Assembly: GCF_902459465.1 (NCBI RefSeq)
Contig: NC_047065.1
Coordinates: 2,786,309 to 2,850,308 of the forward strand
Length of the DNA stretch: 64,000 bases
Reading direction: 5' to 3'
Source: Asterias rubens
Taxonomy: Eukaryota; Echinodermata; Asteroidea; Forcipulatida; Asteriidae
Shown here: positions 1 through 10,449 of the stretch, piece by piece
Numbering within the stretch: position 1 is the stretch's first letter
How the letters are laid out: each line of letters starts with the position of its first letter
The notes under the pieces: generated by a model
Database searches by the model: none
Told to the model about the DNA's origin: nothing
Seen by the model: only the letters and a program-made list of their open reading frames with translations
Position numbers and translations under genes: made by a program

Positions 1-27
1 TGTTTGTTTGTTTGTTTGTTTGTTTGA
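1..27. repeat. (TTTG)n microsatellite at the window edge
   Basis: Perfect TTTG tetranucleotide repeats run from the first base and stop at about base 27. The next 345 bases hold no supportable exon and are probably intron of the Kelch gene that begins off the left edge. Confidence 0.9.
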
Positions 28-372
28 TCTTCCCATTAAGGGAACTCGGCAAACTCCCACAAAGGGATATAAATACCAAGCTGGCAACAGCCAATCTCTC
101 CCATACAAATATTAGTTTAATGTCTATGTGTGATTTATGTTCAAACTTTAATCCTTTCATGTTATCTGTTAATCCAATCTTCACTTTGTTTGATCCTCTA
201 TAAAAACATTCGTATAAAAGGAATTATTTACCAATTGTATTCAATTCACAAGTGTATCCCCATTCTGTGTAGTAGTCATAAATCTTCAACTTTGTTGACG
301 TGTATTTTGTGATTTCTATCCGAGCTGAATTCCCTCCATTATATCAGTTTCACCAATCTTCACTTCCTTCAG

Positions 373-2776
373 GCGGATTGTCCACGACCTCTGATTGCAT
401 CAATACCTTAGAGAGTTACAACGTCGAAGACAACACATGGGGCCCTCTCTTTACGATGAGAGAAAATCGTCATGGCTGCCAAGCCTGTCTGCTAAACAAC
501 GAGCTGTATATCATCGGCGGGCATAACGGCAGGGCTTATTCCGCCACTGTGGAACGATTTACCCCAGGGGCTGAAACTTGTGATAGCGTATCTTCTCTAC
601 CTCACCCTAAGGCATTCGCAGGATCGACCGTCATGGGAGGTCGTATATATGTTATTGGTGGGACAGGTAAGACGATGTTTTTTTAAAAGAATAAATAATA
701 ATGATAGTTTATATTTATGTCACGCTTAAAGAATTTGGGAGCTTTTTGTAACACAAAACAAATTGTCCACAGATTTACATTAAACTTGAAATGACTTTGG
801 GTTCAACTGAACAAACTATACTTTATAAATGAATACATAGCCAGTTGCACAGTAACAAGCCGTTTTGAGTTTGGGAGTTTTGGGCCAATTATGGGGGTCT
901 TAAAAATAGGTTTTTAGCTGATATTTAAAAGTGTACCTATCCAAAATGCAAAAACATATCACAAAACTCCTTCTTTTGTATTACAAATGTTCACCCTTGT
1001 TCCAGCTTGAAGAAAAAAATTATTGTTTTAAGTGTCCTATTTTTAGAACATGCATTAAGACATTTTCTTTTTAGAACTGACAAAATTTACATTTTTTGCA
1101 CTGTATTGTAGAATGTAGTTTCAAAGAGCTGATGAGTTCACAGAGTGTTAAATACATGATTGGCTGCTCAGCTCATTGTCTGAAAAACGGAAATGTATAT
1201 ATGCTAAGTTGGCCTTTTTGAGGAGCAATTAATAAAAGGGTGAACATGTCATTTTTGCAAGAATTATTTTTCTCAAGAAAGCTTAGGGCAAGGATTTTTG
1301 GTTTTAAGTATGCCCTGCGGTCGATGAAGTCACCAAAGGGGCATATTAATTCTGACAAGTCCTGGTGTGGGTGTTTGGAAGACAAATCGCATGTTTTTTT
1401 ATCATGACAATAAATATTGTTATTCTTAAATCTTTAATGACAGCGGACACTATTGGTAATTACTCAAAATAATTCTTATTATAAAACCTTTCTTGAGTAC
1501 AAGTAGTGAGGAGAGGTTGATAAGTATAAAACATTGTGAGAAACAGCTCCCTCTGAAGTGAAGTAGTTTTCGAGAAAGAAGTAATTTTCATCAAATTTGA
1601 TTTCAGGACCTCAGATTTAGAATTTGAGGTCTCGAAATCAAGCATCTGAAAGCACACAACTCCGTGTGAACAAGGACGTTTTTTCTTTCATTATTATCTC
1701 CCAACTTTGATGACCGATTAAGCTCAAATTTTCACAGGTTTGGTATTTTATGCATGTTGAGATACACCAAGTGAGAAGACTGGTCTTTGACAATTACCAA
1801 TAGTGTCCACTGTCTTTAAGGGTTTCAAACAGTGCTCTAATGTGAGGTCGGAGACTTCTGAATTTGACATTGCAGCAGCCCCTCTTCAATAAATAATTCT
1901 ATAATTAAGGCAGTCACGTTTCTGTTGTGTCATGGATTGAGGCACCTTGGCATGCTTCCTTAATTGGATTCAAAATCAAATAACTAGCAAGAATCAGGGA
2001 ATAATTACAGTCCATTGGACAGATGGCAATTTTAGTTTAACTGGTATTTGGTTTATTAGAAATAATAGCAGATTCAAAGTCACCAATTCATGATAAACAA
2101 AATTGTATTTGTAATTTGTTCTAAATAACAGTCTAGCAAACTGTTTTATTATGTGTTGTTTTTCAATCAGAATTACCACTACTTAATATAAAAAATCATT
2201 CTAAATATATTTAAAAACCATAATAGTGACTGTCTGTTAATTTTGGTTTTACCCATTGTACACTGATGTGTGTTAGCACTGAGCTCTTTAATCCATAACT
2301 ACCAATACTCGACATAAAAATTAAACAAACAAAATAAATAACTTGATTCCTTGTTTGCTTTTACATCAGGTTGTAATGGAACCAACATATACCACACCAG
2401 TGTACATTATTACGAGCCAGTTGGTAACTGCTGGATCTCCGTAGCACCGTTACAAGAACGTCGCGCTTACGTCGGAGCAACCGTCCTCAATGGTTGTATC
2501 TACGTTATCGGAGGATTCAATGGAAAATGGCTGAAGACTGTAGAGAAGTACGACCCCCAGCTCAATCAATGGGTCTATGTAGCGTCTATGAAACAGGAAC
2601 GCAGTAGTTTTGGAATCAGCGTATCGAACGGGTGTGTTTACGTTGCTGGTGGGTTTGACGGTAAGCGGTGTTTGAGTACTGTCATTAAGTATAACCCGTT
2701 GATTGATCGATGGTGTAATGCTGTTAGTCTGCCTTCAAGTCGTTATGGTGTGTCACTTGCATCCATTGAACTATGA
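373..2776 (+). CDS. Kelch-repeat protein (KLHL/BTB-Kelch type), C-terminal exons only
   Basis: Two exons are visible, 373-666 and 2370-2776, stop TGA at 2774-2776. The acceptor is TTCAG before 373, the donor GTAAG after 666 and the acceptor ATCAG before 2370; the phase-1 junction rebuilds a glycine. The joined protein has about four kelch blades with the usual signatures: paired glycines (YIIGG, YVIGG, YVIGG, YVAGG) followed by conserved Tyr and Trp (YNVEDNTW, YEPVGNCW, YDPQLNQW, YNPLIDRW). In the family, such propellers bind substrates for Cullin-3 ubiquitin ligases and are preceded by BTB and BACK domains, which must lie to the left of this window. The 1.7-kb intron holds a MITE-B copy and AT-rich sequence with nothing else recognised. 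Which KLHL paralogue this is cannot be decided from the propeller alone. Confidence 0.85.
1431..1820. mobile_element. MITE-B copy (TTAA family, ~380 bp) in the Kelch intron
   Basis: Terminal inverted repeats close to AGGCAGTGGACACTATTGG at both ends, with the family's internal GAAACGGCTCCCTCTGAAG-type block and a short internal palindrome (GACCTCA...TGAGGTC). It encodes no protein. The left TTAA flank is diverged and the right TTAA is intact. Confidence 0.85.
2225..2300 (-). repeat. Tail fragment of a tRNA-derived SINE
   Basis: The motif ACTGATGTGTGTTAGCACTG matches the 3' part of the SINE copies near 34,300 and 58,900. The tRNA-like head is missing. Confidence 0.5.
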
Positions 2777-2995
2777 AGCACTCTATAATGGTTTCATTTT
2801 AAAAGGCACTGGAGATGGGTGTATTTATGTTGCTGGTGGGTTTGACGGTAAGCGGTGTTTGAGTACTGTCATTAAGTATAACCCGTTGATTGATCGATGG
2901 TGTAATGCTGTTAGTCTGCCTTCAAGTCGTTATGGTGTGGCACTTGCATCCATTGAGCTATGAAGCGCTCTATAATGATTGCATTTTAAAGGCAC
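2630..2995 (+). repeat. 187-bp tandem duplication of the last kelch segment, stop codon and 3' flank
   Basis: Copy 1 spans about 2630-2816 and copy 2 about 2817-2995. They are nearly identical and differ by a handful of substitutions. Copy 2 repeats the final kelch blade, its stop (2961-2963) and the start of the 3' flank. The unit is not a multiple of three and copy 1 keeps its stop, so copy 2 should lie in the 3' UTR and not be translated. Confidence 0.9.
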
Positions 2996-2998
2996 TGC

Positions 2999-3217
2999 TT
3001 GAAACGTTTTTTTGACAGGTCTTTTTCTTCAGCTGCGCCAGGCATCTGGAAGTCTCTACCACTTAATCTTAAATCTTTGTCTTTGTACCACAAAGTAATG
3101 GGTCATAATGGGTTGATGTGGCTGGCAGCCAAAGGCGCCCTTGCATGCCTGCCTCTCGAACATGTTGTAGCCGCGTCCTACGCAATTCAGCTCTTAGCTG
3201 CGAGTAAGGATGATTAG
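2999..3217 (+). pseudogene. Non-LTR retrotransposon reverse-transcriptase tail, relic
   Basis: The reading frame begins with a segment containing RSFSSAAPGIWKSLP, which matches the well-known end of CR1/RTE-like LINE reverse transcriptases (R-[AS]-F-S-x-A-A-P-x-x-W-N-S-L-P). The rest of the frame is not recognised. It lies directly after the duplicated Kelch 3' end. About 20 residues of the LINE match are convincing, so this is a short relic. Confidence 0.6.
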
Positions 3218-3769
3218 CCCCCCAAGCTATTGTTATATTATTATATTATTAAGGTCTTAGGGTCCTATTATAGGGTTCACTATATCAATGCCTCATAAGT
3301 AATATGTGTATGGCATTTCATAAAGAAATATTTCTATTTAGTATTTTTTACAAAGTGGTGGTTCGGGTTAGTTTATTTTTTAATACAAGCCATGTCAATG
3401 CAAGATTTGTAAATATTTCATTTTATAGTTTAAAATTCCTTAATGAATAGCTGCAGTGGTATTCCTTGAGTTTCTGTTGATAAAAATAAGGGCGAGAGTT
3501 ATGCGGAGAAAAAAATTAACAAATTATATTAGTTTATCAGACATCACTTACAGTCTAACTGATGAAGTTTACCTAAAAACAGGCATGAGAATCTTCCGGT
3601 TTAAACCGGAATTACGTTTTGTTTTCTTTCTCTAATCCCTCTTCTCTAGTCAGACAATGTAAGTTTACCTTTGTAATTGTTATTATCGCGGATCCACACG
3701 GCGTTCATGAAAAAAAAACGGCACTGAAACTGAAAAAAGATAACAATTGGACAGAAAAAACTCAATTTG

Positions 3770-5110
3770 AATAGCGTTTGGATGTGATCTTTTTCTACTA
3801 AATTTTGTTATGTAGTTAAAACTAATGCTTATAGAGGTCTAACATTAAAAAGTATAACAATGTAATCTAATAGTGATTTTTTATTTTTTTTTGGTATACT
3901 TCAAGTGAGCGTTCATCAGCCCTTCTTAAAGGAATGTTTTGAAAGATAAAAGTATTCAATGAAATCGTAAAACAAAATTATGCAAGATTTTATGATGATG
4001 TATTTCTGCTAAAATAATAAATGTATTTAACAAAAATGCTTAAGAGAGGACTGAAGTTAAATTGTATGACAACATTATAGTTAGACCTGCTTTGTAAAAA
4101 AAAAAAAGGTATTTGGGGGTTGAACAAAGAATTGACTAGAGTGGGATGCGAACCAACGACCTCCGGATTAACGTGCTGGCGCTCTACCAACTGAGCTATC
4201 TAGCCCTAGTTTCCCTTGTGGTTTATATTGATATAATAAAAAGGGTAACATTCTAAATTTGTTCTGTACTTCAAATCCAAAATTTATGATACCAATGGTA
4301 AAATTTAAAATTAATATTGTACTGTACATAAATGTTCATCAGCCCTTCTTGAAGGAAAGGTTTGTGAGCACAAGTATTTAGTAAAATCATAAAACTAACT
4401 TATGCAAGGTTTTATGTTAATCTATTTTCGATAACATTATTATTGCATTTAAAAGACATGACTGAAATCAAATAGTATAACAATGTAATTGATAGACCTT
4501 CCTAAGATAAAAAAAAAAATGATAAACTTTGAAATCGATTTTGTACTTGAATGGTTTATAAACAAACATATCTAATAAAATCATAAAAAACACAATTAAG
4601 GTTTTATGATGGTCTTTTTTCGTTAGTTATTTTAATGTTTTTTACATTTATGATTACGAAAGGACCGAAATTAAAAAAGTATGACAACATAATATTAAGA
4701 CCTTCAGAAAAAGAAAAAAAAAATAATTTTGTAATTTCTGTAACATTTTTTTAGCCCTTTTTGAAAAAAGAAAATCATAAAATTATAAAACAAACCGACA
4801 CAAATTTTTTTACGCAACGTAATAGTTAGACCTTAAAAAAAATCAAATGATAAAAAAAATCATTTTTTTGGTACTTTACATAAACGTTCATCAGCCCTTC
4901 TATAAGGAATTATTTGAAGAAAAAAAATCATAAAATCATAGTTGGACCTTCTGAAAACATTTAAATTGTTAAATTAATCATTTGTTTTGTACTTCACTGA
5001 AAGTATTCATCTGTCCTTCTAAAAGGAATTATTTGAAAATCAAAGTTGCATAAAATAATAAAATAATATATTATGCAAGGTTTTTCTTTTATCTTATGTA
5101 TTGAAAAATG
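3770..5110. repeat. Degenerate AT-rich tandem satellite
   Basis: A unit containing GTTCATCAGCCCTTCT, a run like AAAATCATAAAAC, ATGCAAGGTTTTATGATG and ATAGTTAGACCTTC followed by an A-run recurs near 3911, 4334, 4545 (weak), 4751 (weak), 4885 and 5004. Spacing varies from about 120 to 300 bp because units carry deletions and a SINE (4098-4205). No coding potential was seen. Confidence 0.7.
4098..4205 (-). repeat. Short tRNA-derived SINE with a folding tRNA head (GTT anticodon position)
   Basis: On the minus strand 4205-4134 folds as a 72-nt cloverleaf. The acceptor is GGCTAGA paired with TCTAGTC, the D arm GCTC...GAGC, and the T arm ends in GGTTCGCATCC. B-box-like GGTTCGCATCC and A-box-like TAGCTCAGTTGG are present. 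The anticodon stem has two mismatches and position 33 is C instead of T, which argues against a working tRNA. It is followed by about 30 bp ending in a T-run, the shape of a short SINE. It sits inside the AT-rich satellite. Confidence 0.7.
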
Positions 5111-5327
5111 TGTTGATTTCTTTGCTTAAAAGCATTACATTGTATAGGAAATAACTGAGAGGTGAACAAAAAGGGTTTTCCACCGAGAAATAAAATGACA
5201 ATTCCCTACAGAGGAGATGGATTGATATTAGCTATTCTCCACTTACATAAATTGCATTTTAGTGCAGCACTCACTGTTAATGGTCATTCCTTGTAAGTGG
5301 ATCATTGAACTGGTCTCAATAAAGTAC

Positions 5328-5706
5328 TTTTAAGGGCACCGTACACGTTTGGTAATTACTCAAAATAATATATTCGCATAAAAACTAACTTGGTATTGAG
5401 CAACTGTTTATATAGTATAAAACCCCGTGAGAAACGACTCCCTCCGAAGTAACATAGTTTTTGAGAAAGAGGTAATTTGTCATTAAAATAATAAAAAAGA
5501 CTTCTGGCCACTAGCCTTTTATTCCTATCTGAAAGCACACTAAGTTGTACAACAAGGGTTGTTTTTTTTTTCCCCACCATTTTCTTGCAACTTCAACTAC
5601 CAATTGAGCCCAAATTTTCACAGGATTGTTATTTTATGCATATGTTGGGATACCAAACGAGAAGACCGGTCTTTGACAATTACCAAACGTGTCAAGTGCC
5701 TTTAAG
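5328..5706. mobile_element. MITE-B copy (variant ends with GTACACGTTTGG)
   Basis: Ends resemble AGGGCACCGTACACGTTTGG and its complement ACGTGTCAAGTGCCT, flanked by TTAA on both sides. The internal hairpin (GACTTCTGGC...GCC) differs from the common subtype, so this is a distinct subfamily. Confidence 0.8.
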
Positions 5707-6623
5707 AATTCATCATTCATCCATCAAGTAGTATTGCTTTTAAGAAAAACATATCACAATAACTTGGTCTCATGAATTATGTTTATTTTGTTATCTGAAT
5801 ATTTTGTTATCTGAGTTAAATGTTTTGAAGAATATGATTTTGGTTATTTATAACTGTCGTTACTTTTTTTTATTTTTTTTTATTTTAAGACTGCAATATC
5901 TTTGAGGCTGATTGGTTGTATAGATGAAGGATCTGGATTTTTATTCTCGCACCCTGAACTTCTATAAATTAATGTTGTTCAATGAGAAATGTAGTTAAAT
6001 GTATAATTCAATGGTTGCAAGAGAATATTGGAAGAAGAAAAAACATCCTTGATGCACATTACTTGTTTTCAGATGCCTATAAATAAAAGGCTTAAGGCCT
6101 GAAGTATTTTAATATTTGAGTGAGAAATTACCTCTTTCAAAAAAATACGTTTCTTCAGATGGAGCCGTTTCAGCCTGCTAACAGTTGTTTTGAGTAATTA
6201 TACAATTAGTGTACAGTGCCTTTAAATACTGAACGAGTCAATTATACATATTTTTTGTACTTCCCCTGTTCAAGGTGTTTACAGTGTCTGAAGATTTAAA
6301 GTAAATACTAAATAATTCGGAGCTGAACAAAGGAACATTGAGGTCGTTGAATGCAATCCCACTCCAATAAATATTTATTTGTACACTTCTATAGGTATTA
6401 TGTTTTCTACTGAAACTCGAAAATTGGTAAAGCCGTTACAATTGACGATTTGAATAAAATGAATAAAATGAATAAAATGAATGAAATAAACCAAAAATCT
6501 GAATGGTCAGACGGATAAAGAAAAGCTGTCTTCTGATTAATTTCCCTGTGGAATAAATTCTCACTTTGTGAACTGTAAACTCACGTCAACTCTAATATTG
6601 CCTTTATTTTGAGGGCACCGTGT
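5707..6623. other. AT-rich intergenic stretch, no gene seen
   Basis: Contains a T-run near 5870, a partial MITE-B half around 6060-6230 (GAGCCGTTTCAGCC, then a TTAA-like end) and a short AATGAATAA microsatellite at 6450-6485. No exon or RNA gene is supportable. Confidence 0.6.
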
Positions 6624-7006
6624 TTAAAGATTCTGAACACTATATTGTCAAAGACAAGTCTTCTCACTTGGTTTATCCCAATTTAGTATGCATAAAGTAA
6701 CAAACCTGTGAAAATTTGAGCTCAATTGGTCGTCGAGGTTGCGAGATAATAATGAAAGAAAAACGCCCTTGTCACACGAATTTGTGTGCTTTCAGATGCT
6801 AGATTTACAGACCTCAAATTATAAACTTGAGGTCTCGAAATCAAATTCGTGGACAATTACTTCTTTCTCGAAACCTACGTCACTTCAGAGGGAGCCGTTT
6901 CTCAATACGTTTTACACTATCAACCTCTCCCCATTGCTCGTTACCAAGTAAGGTTTTATGCTAATAATTAGTTTGAGTAATTACCATTAGTGTCCACTGC
7001 CCTAAT
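6624..7006. mobile_element. MITE-B copy, reverse orientation
   Basis: Runs from GAACACTATATTGTCAAAGAC to TACCATTAGTGTCCACTGCC with the family's GGGAGCCGTTTCTCA block. The reading frames inside are artefacts of the palindromic element. Confidence 0.85.
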
Positions 7007-7265
7007 TATGTTGGTTGTTTCTTATGAAAGCCGAGTGTGATACGAAAAGAAGTTGAAGGGTTTTGAAACCTTTTGTAGGTGACGTTTTGGGCATGACATG
7101 ATTCCGTTATTGTTATGCAAATGACATACAGTTTCGACCTCATTAGTCGTTAGTGAGGGGGGAAATGGGAAAATCACAGAGGAATGGTTTCAGGAGGGTC
7201 TGGTTAATCCGCTATACACAAAATGTACATGGTGGGTCATTTCTTATGAAAGCCGAGCATGATAC

Positions 7266-7650
7266 CTTAAATGCAGTGGACACTGGTAATTACTCAAAAT
7301 AATTATTAGCATAAAACCTCACTTGGTAACGAGTAATGGGGAGAGGTTGATAGTATAAAACATTGTGAGAAACGGCTCCCTCTGAAGTGAAGTAGTTTTC
7401 GAGAAAGAAGTATTTAACATGAATTTGATTTCGAGACCTCGGATTTAGAATTAGAGGTCTCGAAATCAAGCATCTGAAAGCACACAACTTCGTGTGACAA
7501 GGGTGTTTTTTTCTTTTACTATTATCTCGCAACTTCGATGACCAACTGAGCTCAAATGTTCACAGGCTTGTTATTTTATGCATATGTTGAGATACACCAA
7601 GTAAGAGGACTGGTCTTTGACAATTACCAATAGTGTCCAGTGTCTTTAAA
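7266..7650. mobile_element. MITE-B copy
   Basis: TTAA-flanked ends (TTAAATGCAGTGGACACTGG and AATAGTGTCCAGTGTCTTTAA) with typical internal sequence. Full length, non-coding. Confidence 0.9.
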
Positions 7651-8340
7651 ATCAATGAACTAGAATGGTGTTGATACCCTTTGTATAGACTGATCAAGTT
7701 GTAGCAGGCTATGACATGAAACCCCCCTACTTACTGTGAATGAAGATGTATGTAATAGAAATTAGCTGTAGAAGTTCCAGCTTCATTAGTGGGCAGGTTT
7801 TATGAGAGAGAAAAAAAATGTGAAAATCACAGGGCAATGTTTCAGTCGCGTTAAACCGTTTTTACATGTTCAACCTCTGTCCTTATACTCTATGGTGAAA
7901 CTAATGTTCGTGAAATTGTTTAACTCACTTCTCAAAAAAATACAGCACCTCAGCAAGTAATATTTTAAGGGAAACTTTCTGCTAAAAATCTGTGTGGACG
8001 TTTGTGTTTTGTGTCGAACAAAACGTACCCCAAACCCCTTTACGATGATTCTTGTCGATGTTGCTTTGTGCGAGACGGGACAGCCTCATGAAGGTGTCGA
8101 TTAAATTGCTCTAATGGACAAGTTCGCTAGTCGTCATCTGCCTCATCTCTGTGTTGTCAACTCAGAAATAATCCATACAGTTGACTTACGAAAAAAAGAT
8201 TTGTGTTCTGTGAAATAAGAAACTGCTCAGCAGTGCTCGTGATGTAACTTGCTAGGTTGGTTAAAAAATAATTGGTTACTTTTACCTTGATCTTTTATAT
8301 ATTATTTATACAAAAAATAAGGACCTGTTGCTTGAACACA
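7651..8340. other. Intergenic stretch, no gene seen
   Basis: Around 7925-7995 a fragment (ACAGCACCTCAGCAAGTAAT) matches one arm of the inverted-repeat element at 55,003-55,371. Nothing else is recognised. Confidence 0.5.
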
Positions 8341-8605
8341 CGCACACCCCAACAAACAAACAAACAAACAAACAAACAAACAAACAAACAAACAAACAGA
8401 CAGACAAACAAACAAACAAACAAACAAACAAACAAACAGACACCCCTAACAACAAACGAACAAAGGAATTAAAAAAAAAAATAACAACAACAACAACAGA
8501 CAAACACACAAACAAACAAACAAACGAACGAACACACAAACAAACACCCCATACAACTAACAAAAACTACAAACAAACAAACATACACCAATAAGCAAAC
8601 AAATG
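8341..8605. repeat. (CAAA)n-rich simple repeat
   Basis: About 260 bp of CAAA/CAGA/CAACAA tetranucleotide and trinucleotide repeats, partly degenerate. The low-complexity frames on both strands (TNKQ-type and VCLF-type) are products of the repeat. Confidence 0.95.
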
Positions 8606-8978
8606 TATAAACGTCAATAAACGATGCTTAAATTTAATTTAGGACATTTGGTGTTCGATACTGGGCACGGTGAGTAAACATTAATGTTTGTGTACATTTT
8701 TATCATAAACGGTGTATACATTATCATAAACTGGATTAAGAGAAGACATAAACTTATAACCTAGTTTGCAGGCTGTTCTGAACAGGCGCTGCCGGTTTAG
8801 GATAGACTTTGCAAATCTTGGATATTGTTTCCGAAAGTTCTGCGAACTATGGACTCGTAATAATTAGTACACGCGTTTGGTAACTTTAGCACACTGGATG
8901 ATACACCCTTAATGAAATGCCACCTTATAAAACTGGGCCTCCCAAAACCACCTTGGTCACTGAATTCATTAGCTGGCA

Positions 8979-9350
8979 TTAATCCCTAATTGCCGAGCCA
9001 ATAATGTTTGCCATGCTGCGTGCAAGTGGTTGCCTTCAATAGTGTGACGTAAGGAAAACAACATCTCCGCAACACCACATTAATAAGGGCCTTTTTGTGC
9101 TGTTCTCAACTTTATTTATTATAAAACAACCCCAAGGTATCTTGCGGTTAGATGAGGCTTCTGTTAATCCCTAATTACCGAGCCAATAATGTTTGCCAGC
9201 TGCGTGCAAGTGGTTGCCTTCAATAGTGTGGCGTAAGGAAAACAACATCTCCGCAATACCACATTAATAAGGGCCTTTTTGTGCTGTTCTCAACTTGATT
9301 TATTATAAAACAACCCCAAGGTATCTTGCGGTTAGATGAGGCTTCTGTTA
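8979..9350. repeat. 185-bp tandem duplication
   Basis: Copy 1 (about 8979-9163) and copy 2 (about 9164-9350) share AATCCCTAATTxCCGAGCCA through GATGAGGCTTCTGTTA, with very few differences. No coding sequence was recognised in the unit. Confidence 0.9.
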
Positions 9351-9568
9351 TATATGTGCGCAAGTCTTTTACACTCGCCTATTAATAAGCATACAGCTCA
9401 CGTGTAGCAAAGCGCACGGGAGAGTCTTCAGATGTGGCATAGCTATTTATAAGTAATGCACGATGTTGACTAGATACAGAAAGGGCACTGAGAGTGTAGC
9501 TGAATGAACATTGTGGCTGCTAAAGGAGATACCAATGCGGTAAGGTACGTGGCTTTTTTTTTCTTTGT

Positions 9569-9720
9569 GGGTGCGTTCGTTTAGCTTCCCTGGGTCGACC
9601 CCGGTGTGTGACGGGTTTTTTCCCCAGGACAAACGTTTGCAGATAATTACCCACGTTCGTCCTGGAAGATAAAACCGCCACACACCGGGGTCGACCCAGG
9701 GAAGCTAAACGAACGCACCC
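9569..9720. mobile_element. MITE-D: 152-bp near-perfect hairpin element
   Basis: Arms of about 65 bp begin GGGTGCGTTCGTTTAGC and contain GGGTCGACCCCGGTGTGTG. They are separated by a short loop near AATTATCTGCAAACG. A second copy is at 18,912-19,062. The whole element is one hairpin with no coding capacity. Confidence 0.9.
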
Positions 9721-10011
9721 ATAATAGACCTATACATAGGATATCAGCATTTATATGAGGTGCGTGCCTTTTCCCCAAGGTAACAGCGCGCCTACAGAAG
9801 ATGCAACGAAGAAGTCAAAAGTGTAAAGTGAAATATACACAATCACGTCTTTCTGTATAAATGAGTCGTATTATGTAGTTTCTTGAATTGTTGAAGAGAC
9901 TGTTGCATGGCAAAGATGTGATGGTAATAAGTTCCGCAGATTTGGAGTGCGAGCAGAAAATACACGCGCACCAGGGGGCAAATTTCATAGAGCTGCTTAA
10001 AGCATAGAGTT

Positions 10012-10394
10012 AGGCAGTGGACACTATTGGTAATTACTCAAAATAATTATTAGCATATAAAACCTTACTTGGTGACGAGTAATGGGGAGAGGTAGATGGT
10101 ATAAAACATTGTTATAAACGGCTCCCTCTGAAGTGAAATAGTTTTCGAGAAAGAAGTAATTTACCACAAATTTGATTTCGAGACCTCAGATTTAGAACTT
10201 GAGGTCTCGAAATCAACCATCTATACGCACACAACTTCGTGTGACAAGGGTGTTTTTCCTTTCATTATTATCTCGCAAGTTCGATGACCGATTGAGCTAA
10301 AATTTTCACAGGTTTGTTATTTTGTATATGTTTAGATACACCAACTGTAAAGGCTAGTCTTTGACAATTACCAACAGTGTCCACTGCCTTTAAA
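10012..10394. mobile_element. MITE-B copy just upstream of the opsin start
   Basis: Typical ends (AGGCAGTGGACACTATTGG and its complement), with TTAA intact on the right. It ends about 55 bp before the opsin ATG, so it occupies the opsin 5' leader or proximal promoter. Confidence 0.9.
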
Positions 10395-10449
10395 AGTGTT
10401 TATTTTTCTTCTCCAGATTATCTTTAAATTGAGAATAACCACCGATTGA

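Noticed and set aside
4134..4205. Functional tRNA gene
   Set aside because: It folds as a cloverleaf but has two anticodon-stem mismatches, C33, and a SINE-like tail.
8306..8594. Long low-complexity reading frames (TNKQ-rich and VCLF-rich)
   Set aside because: They are translations of the (CAAA)n repeat in different frames, without codon or domain evidence.
8341..8605. CRISPR-like regular repeats
   Set aside because: This is a simple tetranucleotide repeat with no unique spacers; the other arrays (54,745; 37,664; 34,768) are also head-to-tail without spacers, and the genome is eukaryotic.
9447..9683. A 78-codon minus-strand frame
   Set aside because: It runs through the MITE-D hairpin.
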